Below, piece by piece: positions 30,838 to 38,402 of a stretch of DNA of 64,000 nucleotides (positions within the stretch are counted from its first letter, which is position 1; each line of letters begins with the position of its first letter). Origin of the DNA: UBA11098 sp041671525 (GTDB lineage: Bacteria > Patescibacteriota > Minisyncoccia > Moranbacterales > UBA2206); assembly GCA_041671525.1 (NCBI GenBank), contig JBAZBJ010000006.1, positions 1-64,000 on the forward strand, written 5' to 3'. The notes beneath the pieces are model-generated. The model was not told the origin of the DNA, ran no database searches, and worked only from the letters and a program-made list of their open reading frames with translations. Made by a program: the position numbers and the translations under genes.

Positions 30838-30865
30838 TGACCAAAGAGGGCGTTTTTGTTAAGCT
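30837..30865 (+). promoter_or_regulatory. Promoter of tRNA-Cys
   Basis: TTGACC, 17 nt, TAAGCT. The tRNA begins 12 nt later. Confidence 0.5.
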
Positions 30866-30877
30866 AAAGCTTGTAAT

Positions 30878-30948
30878 GGTCCGATGGCCGAGCGGTTAGG
30901 CAAGGGTCTGCAAAACCCTTTACAGCAGTTCAAGTCTGCTTCGGACCT
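30878..30948 (+). tRNA. tRNA-Cys(GCA)
   Basis: Acceptor GGTCCGA/TCGGACC, anticodon arm AGGGT-CTGCAAA-ACCCT, T-arm GCAG-TTCAAGT-CTGC, discriminator T. Confidence 0.94.
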
Positions 30949-30965
30949 CAAGAATGCAATATTTT

Positions 30966-31049
30966 GGGAGAGTGGCGAAACTGGTATACGCACAACACTT
31001 AAAATGTTGCACCGTTTACGGTATGCGGGTTCGAGTCCCGCCTCTCCCA
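30966..31049 (+). tRNA. tRNA-Leu(TAA)
   Basis: Acceptor GGGAGAG/CTCTCCC, anticodon arm CAACA-CTTAAAA-TGTTG, long variable arm, T-arm GCGGG-TTCGAGT-CCCGC. It has no intron at the anticodon. Confidence 0.95.
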
Positions 31050-31052
31050 CAC

Positions 31053-31079
31053 AAAAAAATCCCCTTGTGGGGATTTTTA
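31053..31079. terminator. Terminator of tRNA-Cys/tRNA-Leu
   Basis: AAAAAATCCCC, loop TTGT, GGGGATTTTT. It is usable from both sides. Confidence 0.9.
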
Positions 31080-31658
31080 CTTTTTTATTTTTTGCAAAAT
31101 TTTTGGAATTTTCGCGAAATCCTCGAGCAGGGTTTTACGCATTGAGCCGTTGTAGAGCGCGGCGGCGGGGTGGTATAAGGTGTAAAAGTTTTGTTGACCG
31201 ATTTTGGGAATAGTTTTGATCACCAAGGTGCCATGCATCTGCGAAATTTTTTGGTCGGGGAGAAAACGTTCCATGCTGTGACGGCCGAGAGTCACAATTA
31301 ATTTTGGTTGAATAATCTTTATTTGCTCAAGCAGCCATGGCCAGCAGGCGGCGACTTCTTCCGGCAAAGGATCGCGGTTTTCCGGCGGACGGCATTTGCA
31401 CACGTTGGCAATGTAAACGTCTTCACGTTGCAATTTTATGGATGCGAGCATTTCGTTGAGAAACTTGCCAGCCGCACCCACAAAAGGATGGCCGGTTTCA
31501 TCTTCTTTCTTGCCAGGGGCTTCACCGATGAACATGATTTTAGCGTCGGCAGAGCCTTCGCCGGGAACCACGCGGATGCAGCCAGCGCGAAGAGCGCATT
31601 TGGAGCAGGCGGACATGTGTTTATTTAATTTAACGAGTTGCTCTTGCTTAGATTTCAT
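31077..31658 (-). CDS. udg: Family 4 uracil-DNA glycosylase (Fe-S)
   Basis: The 193-residue protein carries the four Cys of the iron-sulfur cluster (Cys18, Cys21, Cys87, Cys105), motif GEAPG (45-49), HPFVGAAGKFL, a NVCKCRPPENRDP segment and the HPAAAL motif (163-168). Family 4 enzymes remove uracil from DNA as the first step of base-excision repair. The downstream step could be done by the AP endonuclease Nfo encoded at 32415. It is separated from the phosphoesterase gene upstream by an R1 repeat. Confidence 0.93.
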   Translation of the reverse strand: MKSKQEQLVKLNKHMSACSKCALRAGCIRVVPGEGSADAKIMFIGEAPGKKEDETGHPFVGAAGKFLNEMLASIKLQREDVYIANVCKCRPPENRDPLPEEVAACWPWLLEQIKIIQPKLIVTLGRHSMERFLPDQKISQMHGTLVIKTIPKIGQQNFYTLYHPAAALYNGSMRKTLLEDFAKIPKILQKIKK

Positions 31659-31684
31659 AGTTTATTGTTATTGTAAGGGATTTG

Positions 31685-31834
31685 GCGGGATTCAAAAAGC
31701 TTGGCTTTGAGGAGGAGTCCGCCGCGGACGACGGGGAAAAGCCGAGCTTTAAGTGAATGGCCGCGGGTCTCTGGGTTTCCTAAAGCTAAGCTTTTCGCTA
31801 ATTCGACGGCTCCTCTTTAAAGCTTAGCTTTAGG
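31685..31834 (+). repeat. R1 repeat, copy B
   Basis: About 90 percent identical by eye to copy A (4235-4390) over the first 80 bp. It lies between two same-strand genes and supplies the TAA stop of the phosphoesterase gene. Confidence 0.9.
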
Positions 31835-32414
31835 GCAGCGCGTGTATTCTGATCAACTCAAACTTATCATCCTTTGTTTCCCAGACGGCAAAAGTTGGCA
31901 GAAATAATTCGCCGGCCACATTGCCTGGGTTGAGCATTTTGCAATCACCGATCGTTTCCTCCCACGGTTTGTGAGTGTGACCATAAAAGACAAAAGCATA
32001 TTTGCCGACCGCGCATAGTTTTTTGGCGACTTCCGGATAATGCACAAAGGCAATCTGCTTGCCAGCAATTTCGGTTTCGCCGAAGTTTTTATAAACGACT
32101 GTGTTTTTATAAACACATGTCGTTCCGAGCTTGTCGAGGAATCTAATTGAGTTAGATCCTTCGACTTCGCCGTGAATTAGTTCACGGCTCCGCTCAGGAT
32201 GACAAGTAAAACTTGTCAGCTGGTCATTGTCCATGTTGCCGAAAGTGTAATGGATGACGCCGCTAAAATTATCATTCAAAAAATCCAGCGTTTCTTGCGA
32301 AGCCAGATCACCGCAGCAGATGATGGTTGCGATTTTTTCGCGCCGCAAATAATCCAAAACTTTTTTCAGATTAACTTCGTTGTTGTGGATGTCGGAGATG
32401 ATGGCGATTTTCAT
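31830..32414 (-). CDS. YfcE/MJ0936-type metallophosphoesterase with a repeat-derived insertion
   Basis: The 194-residue protein has metal-binding Asp8 and His10 (SDIHNN), Asp36 (GDLAS), Asn60 (FGNMDND), His125 (FVHYPE) and GHTHKP (145-150). This is the calcineurin-like phosphodiesterase pattern of the YfcE group. Residues about 66-104 (from QLTSFTCHPERSRE to VYKNTVVYKN) have no counterpart in the family as I know it. They are encoded by an R3 repeat (32119-32204) flanked by two small palindromes. The frame is intact, so the enzyme may tolerate the loop. The stop codon lies in R1 copy B. Nfo is encoded directly upstream with no gap. Confidence 0.85.
   Translation of the reverse strand: MKIAIISDIHNNEVNLKKVLDYLRREKIATIICCGDLASQETLDFLNDNFSGVIHYTFGNMDNDQLTSFTCHPERSRELIHGEVEGSNSIRFLDKLGTTCVYKNTVVYKNFGETEIAGKQIAFVHYPEVAKKLCAVGKYAFVFYGHTHKPWEETIGDCKMLNPGNVAGELFLPTFAVWETKDDKFELIRIHALP
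32101..32217. repeat. In-frame R3 repeat with flanking palindromes
   Basis: GTGTTTTTATAAACAC (32101-32116), R3 GTCGTTCCGAGC to CTCAGGATGACA (32119-32204), and GACAAGTAAAACTTGTC (32201-32217). The total of 117 nt equals 39 codons. Confidence 0.75.
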
Positions 32415-33242
32415 TTATTTTTTGTCGCGTAATGATTTCAAAAGTTTCACGTCTTCCTGCACCGCTGGCCATTCGGTTTCGCAGATCAGGTCGATATTAT
32501 TTTTTTCTGCAAAAGTCAGAATATTTTTGAAAGCGTCTAGGCCGATCTGGCCTTGGCCGATGTGTTCGTGACGGTCTTTGTTGGAGGCGAAATCGGTTTG
32601 GCTGTCGTTGCAATGGAACAGTTTTATTTGGTCGAGACCGATTTCTTGGTCAATCCTGTTGATAGTTTTCTCGAAATCGCGCCAGTCGTAGCCGGAAGCG
32701 AAAGAGTGTTGGGTGTCGAGACAAATGCCGGCAATCGCGGGGCTTTTTACTTTTTTGATAACTTCGCTCAATTCTTTCAGGTTGTCGCCGATGATGGCGC
32801 CAGCGCCGGCGGAATTTTCCAACAGCAATTTGGTCGAGCCGGCGTAACCGTCCAAAGTTTTCTGGAGCATCTCGATGGTTTTTTTCGTGCCTTCGGATTC
32901 TCCGAGGTCTTTGGCAGAGCCGAGGTGAGTCATGACATATTTGGCGCCAATCAGACTTCCGCGCTCCAATTCGTCGCGGATGGCTTTGACGGAACCGTAG
33001 CGGATTCTATTATTAGCAGATGCAAAATTTATATAATACGGTGCATGAATGTAAATTTCGCGTATCGCGTATCGCGTAACGTGCATCTTGAATTCCTCAA
33101 TTATTTCCGGAGTCAGTTCGGGGGTTGGGCCGCCTTGCGGGGAGCGGGTGAACATTTGCAAACATTCACAACCCCAAAGAGACGCATTCTTGGGTGCGTT
33201 GATTATTCCGCCGGCAATTGAAACGTGAGCGCCGATATTCAT
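32415..33242 (-). CDS. nfo: Deoxyribonuclease IV (AP endonuclease)
   Basis: The 275-residue protein fits endonuclease IV: MNIGAHVSIAGGI at the start, AIRDELERG, THLGSAKD, LLLENSAGAG (Glu), GICLDTQHSFASGYD (Asp, His), LFHCNDSQ (His, Asp) and NKDRHEHIGQGQIG. These residues hold three zinc ions that cut the DNA backbone 5' of abasic sites. The length is normal. The segment VTRYAIRE (about 53-60) is coded by a repeat-like word (33059-33081). It abuts the phosphoesterase gene downstream and is near the uracil glycosylase, so this is a repair cluster. Confidence 0.95.
   Translation of the reverse strand: MNIGAHVSIAGGIINAPKNASLWGCECLQMFTRSPQGGPTPELTPEIIEEFKMHVTRYAIREIYIHAPYYINFASANNRIRYGSVKAIRDELERGSLIGAKYVMTHLGSAKDLGESEGTKKTIEMLQKTLDGYAGSTKLLLENSAGAGAIIGDNLKELSEVIKKVKSPAIAGICLDTQHSFASGYDWRDFEKTINRIDQEIGLDQIKLFHCNDSQTDFASNKDRHEHIGQGQIGLDAFKNILTFAEKNNIDLICETEWPAVQEDVKLLKSLRDKK
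33059..33081. repeat. In-frame R5 repeat in nfo
   Basis: CGCGTATCGCGTATCGCG followed by TAACG. Related words occur in cca (24465) and upstream of tilS (11101). Confidence 0.55.
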
Positions 33243-33265
33243 AAGTATATTTTAGCATAGTGTTG

Positions 33266-33420
33266 TCCTAAAGCTCAGCTTTAGAGAGGATCCTTTCGAA
33301 TTAGCGAAAAGCTTAGCTTTAGGAAACCCATCGGAAACCCTCGACCATTCACTTAAAGCTCGGCTTTTCCCCGTCGTCCGCGGCGGACTCCTCCTCAAAG
33401 CCAAGCTTTTTGAAGCCCGC
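33266..33420 (-). repeat. R1 repeat, copy C
   Basis: It is in opposite orientation to copies A and B and lies between the divergent genes nfo and the LpxH-like gene. It therefore cannot be acting as a terminator at a gene 3' end. Confidence 0.9.
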
Positions 33421-33423
33421 CGC

Positions 33424-33452
33424 TTTACAAGTGCTAAAAAACCTGCTATAAT
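33424..33452 (+). promoter_or_regulatory. Promoter of the LpxH-like gene
   Basis: TTTACA, 17 nt, TATAAT. The block AAAAACCTGCTATAATGGAT is shared with the promoter at 60887-60915. Confidence 0.65.
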
Positions 33453-33460
33453 GGATACAT

Positions 33461-33491
33461 AAAGACGGGTGAGAACCCGGCTTTTTATTTA
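33461..33491 (+). promoter_or_regulatory. Terminator-like hairpin in the LpxH-like leader
   Basis: CGGGT, loop GAGA, ACCCG, then GCTTTTTATTTATTTT. It lies between the promoter and the ATG at 33496, and a related leader hairpin is at 60931. It is a possible attenuator. Confidence 0.45.
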
Positions 33492-33495
33492 TTTT

Positions 33496-34218
33496 ATGCT
33501 TAAATACAAAAAAACTGACACTATTGTGATCAGTGATGTGCATTTGGGATCGATGGGCAGCCAGGCGGAAAAGTTGTACCATTTTCTGGACGGCCTGCTG
33601 CAGGCGCCCCTCAACCGGCTGATTATTGCCGGGGACTTGTTTGAATTGTGGAGCACCAACTATAAAGATATTGATAAATATGAGTATAAAGTGGCGCGCA
33701 AGATTGTGGAGCTGTCGGAGCGGGGCACCAAAGTGGTGTATATTCCCGGCAATCACGACCGGGCGTTTCGTGTTTTTGAGCGGTTCACGATGGGCAAGAT
33801 CAAAATTCGCAATGAATATCTGATTAAGGACAATCACAAAAAATATATTGTGATGCATGGCGATGAGTTTGACGCTTTTACGCGCAACCACGTGGTGGTG
33901 ACGCTTTTAGTTGATCAGCTGTATGTTCTTTTAATCAAATGGAGCGCCCTTCTTAAAAGATATTTTAACTTAGGCTCCTCAATGGCGGAGAGAAAAACAT
34001 CTGCAACTTATATGAAGCTGGTGCTGAAGGTGCGCAAAGCCGCGCTGACCTACGCGCAATCGCGGGAAGTCGATGGAATTATTATTGGCCATACTCATCA
34101 TCCAGAGATGTTTACTAATGAGGAAGGAATAGTATATGCCAACGCTGGTGATTGGATGGATAGTTGCAGCTATGTCGTTATTAGCGATGAGGCGCGGTTG
34201 GAATATTATGTATGCTAA
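33496..34218 (+). CDS. LpxH-like metallophosphoesterase
   Basis: The 240-residue protein has the calcineurin-like metal sites: SDVHLGS (Asp, His; about 15-21), GDLFELW (Asp about 46), GNHDRAFR (Asn, His; about 85), MHGDEFD and GHTHHPE (about 196). The order and the GDLFELW signature resemble UDP-2,3-diacylglucosamine pyrophosphatase (LpxH) and its relatives. No other lipid A genes are in the window, and such organisms usually lack lipid A. The true substrate is therefore unknown and LpxH activity is not claimed. The start is the ATG at 33496, after a leader with a hairpin. Confidence 0.85.
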   Translation: MLKYKKTDTIVISDVHLGSMGSQAEKLYHFLDGLLQAPLNRLIIAGDLFELWSTNYKDIDKYEYKVARKIVELSERGTKVVYIPGNHDRAFRVFERFTMGKIKIRNEYLIKDNHKKYIVMHGDEFDAFTRNHVVVTLLVDQLYVLLIKWSALLKRYFNLGSSMAERKTSATYMKLVLKVRKAALTYAQSREVDGIIIGHTHHPEMFTNEEGIVYANAGDWMDSCSYVVISDEARLEYYVC

Positions 34219-34231
34219 CTTTTTGGTATTG

Positions 34232-34412
34232 TCCTAAAGCTCAGCTTTAGACCTGCCTGCCGGCAGGCAGGGAGGATCCGTCGAATTAGCGAAAAGCTTA
34301 GTTTTAGGAAGACCGCCAGCCAGCGGATCCTCACTTAAAGCTTGGCTTTTCTCCTTGTTCATCCGCTAGCGCGGATTCACAATTCCTCAAAGCCAAGCTT
34401 TTTGAATCCCGC
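34232..34412 (-). repeat. R1 repeat, copy D, with a nested R2 palindrome
   Basis: R1 in the orientation of copy C. It carries an extra R2 palindrome at 34252-34271 and a different central region. It lies between convergent genes. Confidence 0.85.
34252..34271. repeat. R2 palindrome
   Basis: CCTGCCTGCCGGCAGGCAGG, nested in R1 copy D. Confidence 0.9.
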
Positions 34413-34418
34413 GGCTAG

Positions 34419-35378
34419 CTAGACAATCTCCCAACCTTCTTGTGTTTCGCGAATCTTGCCCTTAACTTCGAAGCCGGAGGCCAGTTTGTGGCCGCCGCCG
34501 CCGAAAGTGGCGGCTATTTTTGAGACGTCGACGCCTTTGTATTCTTCGCTGCGGAGGCTGCCTTTGACGATGCCATCTTCACGCTCGGATAATATTAATG
34601 AAAATTTAGTGCCAGGCACGGTATTGAGGATGCCAGCTACTTGGGCGATGTCTTCACTGCCGGCGCCGCATTCAGCCAAGTCTTGTTCCGTCAGCACCGA
34701 CATGATCATCCCGTTTTCCGGGTTGATCTTGGCTTTTTCAAAAGCTTTGCCCCACAGTTTCAAGGTGGCAATGTTTTTGTTGGCAAAAGCTACATCAATA
34801 ATCTTGGAAGGGGATGCGCCATGCTTCATGAGATCAGAGGCAATCTCCATCACTTTAGGCGTGGTGTTGGAGTGTTGGAAAGAGCCGGTGTCGCCGAGGA
34901 TGCCGAGCATCAAGAGGCTGGCCATTTGGCGGTTAATTTCAATTTTGTTGAAAGCGAAAAAATCATAGACGATTTCACAGACGGAAGAATATGAAGCTTC
35001 AATGATGTTGATGTCTTTTTGCATGGTGATGTCGGGGTGATGGTCGAGCAGCGCGATCACCTGGTTGTCACCGAATTGATCGACAATTTTCTGGAAACCA
35101 CGCTCGACGCTGTCACAGGCGATGATAAGATTATATTTTTGCAAATCCAAATTTTCCGGATTAATAAATTGTTCTTCCGAGAGCGGGCGCAGATATTCCG
35201 GGAACGGGTCGAAGCAAGCGACGTCAACGTTTTTGCCCAAACTTTTGATATATTCCTTCAGTGCTAAGTTAGAACCGGTGGTGTCGCCGTCCGGGCGGGA
35301 ATGCGCAAAAAGCAGAACGCTGGATGCTTCCTTGATGACATAGTTGAGAGTATTGAATTCTTGGTGAAATGTTGGCAT
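34419..35378 (-). CDS. nrnA: DHH family phosphoesterase (NrnA-type nanoRNase/pAp phosphatase)
   Basis: The 319-residue protein shows AHSRPDGDTTGSNLAL (motif I, Asp about 30 and 32), ACDSVERG (motif II), LLDHHPDI (DHH motif, about 114-117), GDTGSFQHSN (motif IV), and a C-terminal DHHA1 domain with GGGGHKLASGF. NrnA degrades 2-5 nt RNAs and can dephosphorylate pAp. It follows rbfA and infB on the same strand, as in many bacteria, but an R4 repeat block (35406-35520) separates it from rbfA. Key residues are all present. Confidence 0.93.
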   Translation of the reverse strand: MPTFHQEFNTLNYVIKEASSVLLFAHSRPDGDTTGSNLALKEYIKSLGKNVDVACFDPFPEYLRPLSEEQFINPENLDLQKYNLIIACDSVERGFQKIVDQFGDNQVIALLDHHPDITMQKDINIIEASYSSVCEIVYDFFAFNKIEINRQMASLLMLGILGDTGSFQHSNTTPKVMEIASDLMKHGASPSKIIDVAFANKNIATLKLWGKAFEKAKINPENGMIMSVLTEQDLAECGAGSEDIAQVAGILNTVPGTKFSLILSEREDGIVKGSLRSEEYKGVDVSKIAATFGGGGHKLASGFEVKGKIRETQEGWEIV

Positions 35379-35405
35379 GGTTTGTGATTTTAGGTAAGTC
35401 TCCTT

Positions 35406-35520
35406 CCCTACGAATTACGAATTTGTACTAATGTACCAATGTGCTTTTTAATTATTTTTTATAGCGAAGTAATGCTATGTGGTTATTCGTACATTCGTAT
35501 CGGTTCGTAATTCGTAGGGA
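35406..35520. repeat. R4 repeat
   Basis: CCCTACGAATTACGAATTTG at the left and GGTTCGTAATTCGTAGGG at the right. It is a long inverted repeat with an AT-rich centre and separates nrnA from rbfA. Confidence 0.8.
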
Positions 35521-35555
35521 TATACAAAATGCGACACATGTCGCACCTTTGTTAT

Positions 35556-35885
35556 CTAAATTTGTTTCAAAAGCTTCTCGATTTTGTCAGCGCCGGATTC
35601 GGTCATGTCGACTTTGAATTCGATCTTGGGTAGCGGGCGCATTACCAGTCTTTTGTTGAGTTTGCCCTGGATCTGGTAGAGTTCTTTTTCGAGGGTTTTC
35701 ACCGTATAATCGATTTCTTTTTCCGGGAAAATACTGATGAATATACGAGTATAGCGGAGGTCGGGGGTTGTGTCAACCTTGGCGATCGTCACAAAAACAC
35801 CAGCCTTGAGACTGATGTCACGCGTGAGGATTTCACCCATGTGCTGCTGGATCAGTGAATTAATTTTAATGATTCGGTCTGACAT
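35556..35885 (-). CDS. rbfA: Ribosome-binding factor A
   Basis: The 109-residue protein matches RbfA: RIIKINSLIQQHMGEILTRDI at the start, VTIAKVDTTPDLRYTRIFISIFP in the KH-like core, and the C-terminal LNKRLVMRPLPKIEFKVDMTESGADKIEKLL. RbfA helps mature the 16S rRNA 5' end and assemble the 30S subunit, mainly in the cold. It starts 3 nt after infB, so the two are translated from one message. Confidence 0.95.
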   Translation of the reverse strand: MSDRIIKINSLIQQHMGEILTRDISLKAGVFVTIAKVDTTPDLRYTRIFISIFPEKEIDYTVKTLEKELYQIQGKLNKRLVMRPLPKIEFKVDMTESGADKIEKLLKQI

Positions 35886-35888
35886 AAC

Positions 35889-37670
35889 TTACAAAGTTTT
35901 CTTTTTGCTTTCTTCGGTATACGAAATCAAAACGTCGCCTTCTTTGATTTTGGTTTCGCCTTCAAAGGTGACGCCGCATTCGTTACCAGAGGTGACTTCG
36001 TCGACGTTGACCTTGTTTTGTTGCAAATTGAAGAGCTTGCCTGTGCCGATGATGTTTTCTTCACGCTGCACTTCAATCAATGAACCGTGCGTGATTTTGC
36101 CGTTGGTCACTTTACCGCCAACGATCATGTCTTTCTTGCCGGTTTTGAAAATCGCGAGTACGGTCATCTTGCCATTGTCGACGCGTTCAATTTCCAATGG
36201 CAGCATTTCGGTCAGGCGGTTTTTGATGTCGGAAACCAATTCATAGATAATTTTGTAATTCTTGATTTCCACTTTGGCGTGCTCGGCCAAGCGGTTGGCG
36301 ACGGGGGTTGTTTCCACATTGAAACCGAAAATCACAGCGCTGGCACTTTGCGCCAGACGCACTTCGGATTCGGTGGTGTTGCCGACACCGGTCGCGATGT
36401 AGTTGATAGCCACCTCATCGGATTTGATTTCACCCAAAATTTGCTGGATGGCCTCGAGCGACCCTTGCACGTCCGCCTTTAAAATCACGTTTAGTTTCTT
36501 AATCTTTTCATCGGCAATGGTTTTGAACATTTTTTGGGCGGTCAGTTCGCCGAAGGAGCCGGTTTTGCTCAGGCCACGCAGTTCATCCAAGCGGGATTTG
36601 GCGATAGATTTGCCGGTTGCAACTTGTAGGATGTCGTTGGTGTTGGGCGCGGCATTGAGGCCGATAATACTTACCGGGGTCGATGGGCCGGCTTCGAGTA
36701 GTTTTTTTCCAATGAAGTCTTCGATGCGGCGAGTTCGGCCGTGAGTTGCACCGGCGATAATATCCTGGCCTTCTTTCAAAGTTCCCGTCTTGATCAAGAC
36801 CGTGGCCACAGGTCCTTTTTGCGGATCCAGATGTGATTCCAAAACGACTCCCAAAGCATCGCGCTTGAAATCAGCCTTGAAATCCTCCACTTCCGCAACC
36901 AAAAGAATGTTTTCCAACAGACCATCGATGCCGATGTTTTGTTTGGCGCTGACTTCGGAGCTCAAAACCTGTCCGCCCCAGTCCTCCAGCAGGATGTTGT
37001 TTTCTGCCAATTCTTGTTTGACTCTTTGGATATTAGCTTCCGGTTTGTCGACCTTGTTGATGGCGACAATCGTCGGGATTTTTTTGGCTAAAAGATATTC
37101 AATCACTTCCTTGGTCTGTGGACGCACGCCGTCGTCGGCGGCCACCACCAGAACGGCAATATCAGCAATTGAAACGCCGCGTTCGCGCATCGCGCTGAAA
37201 GCGGCATGGCCGGGGGTGTCCACAAAAGTGATCAGTTGACCCTTCTTTTTGACCTGGTAGGCGCTGATGTGTTGGGTGATCCCGCCGGATTCTTTGCTAG
37301 CCACATTGGCTTTGCGGATGGTGTCGAGCAAAGTGGTTTTGCCGTGATCAACATGGCCCAGGATGGTCACAATCGGCGGTCGGGACTGCAAGACAACTTC
37401 CGATTCCTTTTCCTTCTTGATTACTTCCAGCAATTTTTCCAAAGTCATGGCTTCGCCGGCCGGCGCGGTCTCTTCTTCGACGACGTAGCCCAGATCCTGC
37501 GCAATGATTGAAGCGGTGTCAAAATCGATCTGTTCGTTGATGGTCGCCAAAATGCCGTTTTTCATCAGTTCGGTGATGACAGTGCCCAATGACAAATTCA
37601 AGAGCTCGCCGAATTTTTTAACGGTGATGGTAGAAGGAAGTTTGACTTTTTTTGGTTCTAATTCGGCCAT
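35889..37670 (-). CDS. infB: Translation initiation factor IF-2
   Basis: The 593-residue protein has a short N-terminal domain (TITVKKFGELLNLSLGTVITELMKNG), then the GTPase domain with GHVDHGKTTLLD (G1, about 107-118), DTPGHAAF (G3), NKVDKPEA (G4), followed by domains II, III and the fMet-tRNA-binding domain IV. IF-2 brings initiator tRNA to the ribosome. It lacks the long variable N-terminus of E. coli IF-2 (890 residues) and is near the minimal form. It leads the infB-rbfA pair; the DUF4446 gene is just upstream. Confidence 0.97.
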   Translation of the reverse strand: MAELEPKKVKLPSTITVKKFGELLNLSLGTVITELMKNGILATINEQIDFDTASIIAQDLGYVVEEETAPAGEAMTLEKLLEVIKKEKESEVVLQSRPPIVTILGHVDHGKTTLLDTIRKANVASKESGGITQHISAYQVKKKGQLITFVDTPGHAAFSAMRERGVSIADIAVLVVAADDGVRPQTKEVIEYLLAKKIPTIVAINKVDKPEANIQRVKQELAENNILLEDWGGQVLSSEVSAKQNIGIDGLLENILLVAEVEDFKADFKRDALGVVLESHLDPQKGPVATVLIKTGTLKEGQDIIAGATHGRTRRIEDFIGKKLLEAGPSTPVSIIGLNAAPNTNDILQVATGKSIAKSRLDELRGLSKTGSFGELTAQKMFKTIADEKIKKLNVILKADVQGSLEAIQQILGEIKSDEVAINYIATGVGNTTESEVRLAQSASAVIFGFNVETTPVANRLAEHAKVEIKNYKIIYELVSDIKNRLTEMLPLEIERVDNGKMTVLAIFKTGKKDMIVGGKVTNGKITHGSLIEVQREENIIGTGKLFNLQQNKVNVDEVTSGNECGVTFEGETKIKEGDVLISYTEESKKKTL

Positions 37671-37682
37671 TATGTTTGAAAA

Positions 37683-38192
37683 TTAATTAATTTTTTTCGG
37701 CTCACTCTCCAGCGCCAATTTGATGGCTTTTTCTTCTTCTTCGGTCAAGGGATATTTTTCGGATTTGCCGGCGGTGATGGATTTGGCGTAGATGCGGGTG
37801 CCTTCGCGAGTATATAAGGAAGAGAGCACCAGGCCATTATTCTTGCCATTAAGCATCGCAACTGCAAAACTTTGGTCGCCGCCGACTTCTTTGAACGGGT
37901 TGAAGCGCAACATGGCGGTTTTATGCAGTCCGCGGAAGGCCAGGGTATTGATCTGATTGGAGATGTTATAGAGCTCTTGGATGTCTTTATCGAGAGTTTT
38001 CAAATTTTTGGTCTGTTGGAGAAGGACTTCTTCCAGGTTTTTGGCTTTGTTGCCGGCAAAAATTGCCTCATTGTTCTTGCGCAATTTACTAATGCTCATT
38101 TGGAGCGCAACATTCCAGATCAGCAGGATAATCAGGAGAATAATGATGGCGATTGCGCCAATGCCGATGATTTGTGGTGAAAATAAGCCCAT
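37683..38192 (-). CDS. DUF4446 family membrane-anchored protein
   Basis: The 169-residue protein has one N-terminal membrane segment (IIGIGAIAIIILLIILLIWNVAL), a coiled-coil stretch (about 30-75) and a conserved C-terminal part: LRFNPFKEVGGDQSFAVAMLNGKNNGLVLSSLYTREGTRIYAKSI. That C-terminal pattern is the mark of DUF4446 proteins, which have no known function. It lies 12 nt upstream of infB on the same strand and is probably in the same operon. Confidence 0.88.
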   Translation of the reverse strand: MGLFSPQIIGIGAIAIIILLIILLIWNVALQMSISKLRKNNEAIFAGNKAKNLEEVLLQQTKNLKTLDKDIQELYNISNQINTLAFRGLHKTAMLRFNPFKEVGGDQSFAVAMLNGKNNGLVLSSLYTREGTRIYAKSITAGKSEKYPLTEEEEKAIKLALESEPKKIN

Positions 38193-38264
38193 ATATTTTG
38201 TATGCTCTTAAAATTAGCACGAATATTGCTTAATGTAAAGTAAAAGTATACATTATATATGTAT

Positions 38265-38351
38265 GGAAGAGTGGCCGAGTGGTTGAAGGCGCGGCTCTCG
38301 AAAAGCCGTAAGGCAGAAATGTCTTCGTGAGTTCGAATCTCACCTCTTCCG
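38265..38351 (+). tRNA. tRNA-Ser(CGA)
   Basis: Acceptor GGAAGAG/CTCTTCC, anticodon arm CGGCT-CTCGAAA-AGCCG, long variable arm, T-arm GTGAG-TTCGAAT-CTCAC, discriminator G. Confidence 0.94.
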
Positions 38352-38402
38352 CATTGTGTAATTTTGTTGTAAAATAAAAGTATACTTTCTGACAAAAATA
38401 AA

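Noticed and set aside
30966..31049. Group I intron in tRNA-Leu(TAA)
   Set aside because: The anticodon loop is continuous and the tRNA folds without any intervening sequence.
33496..34218. Evidence of lipid A synthesis (LpxH)
   Set aside because: Only the phosphatase fold is supported. No lpxA, lpxB, lpxC or lpxD gene is present in the window.
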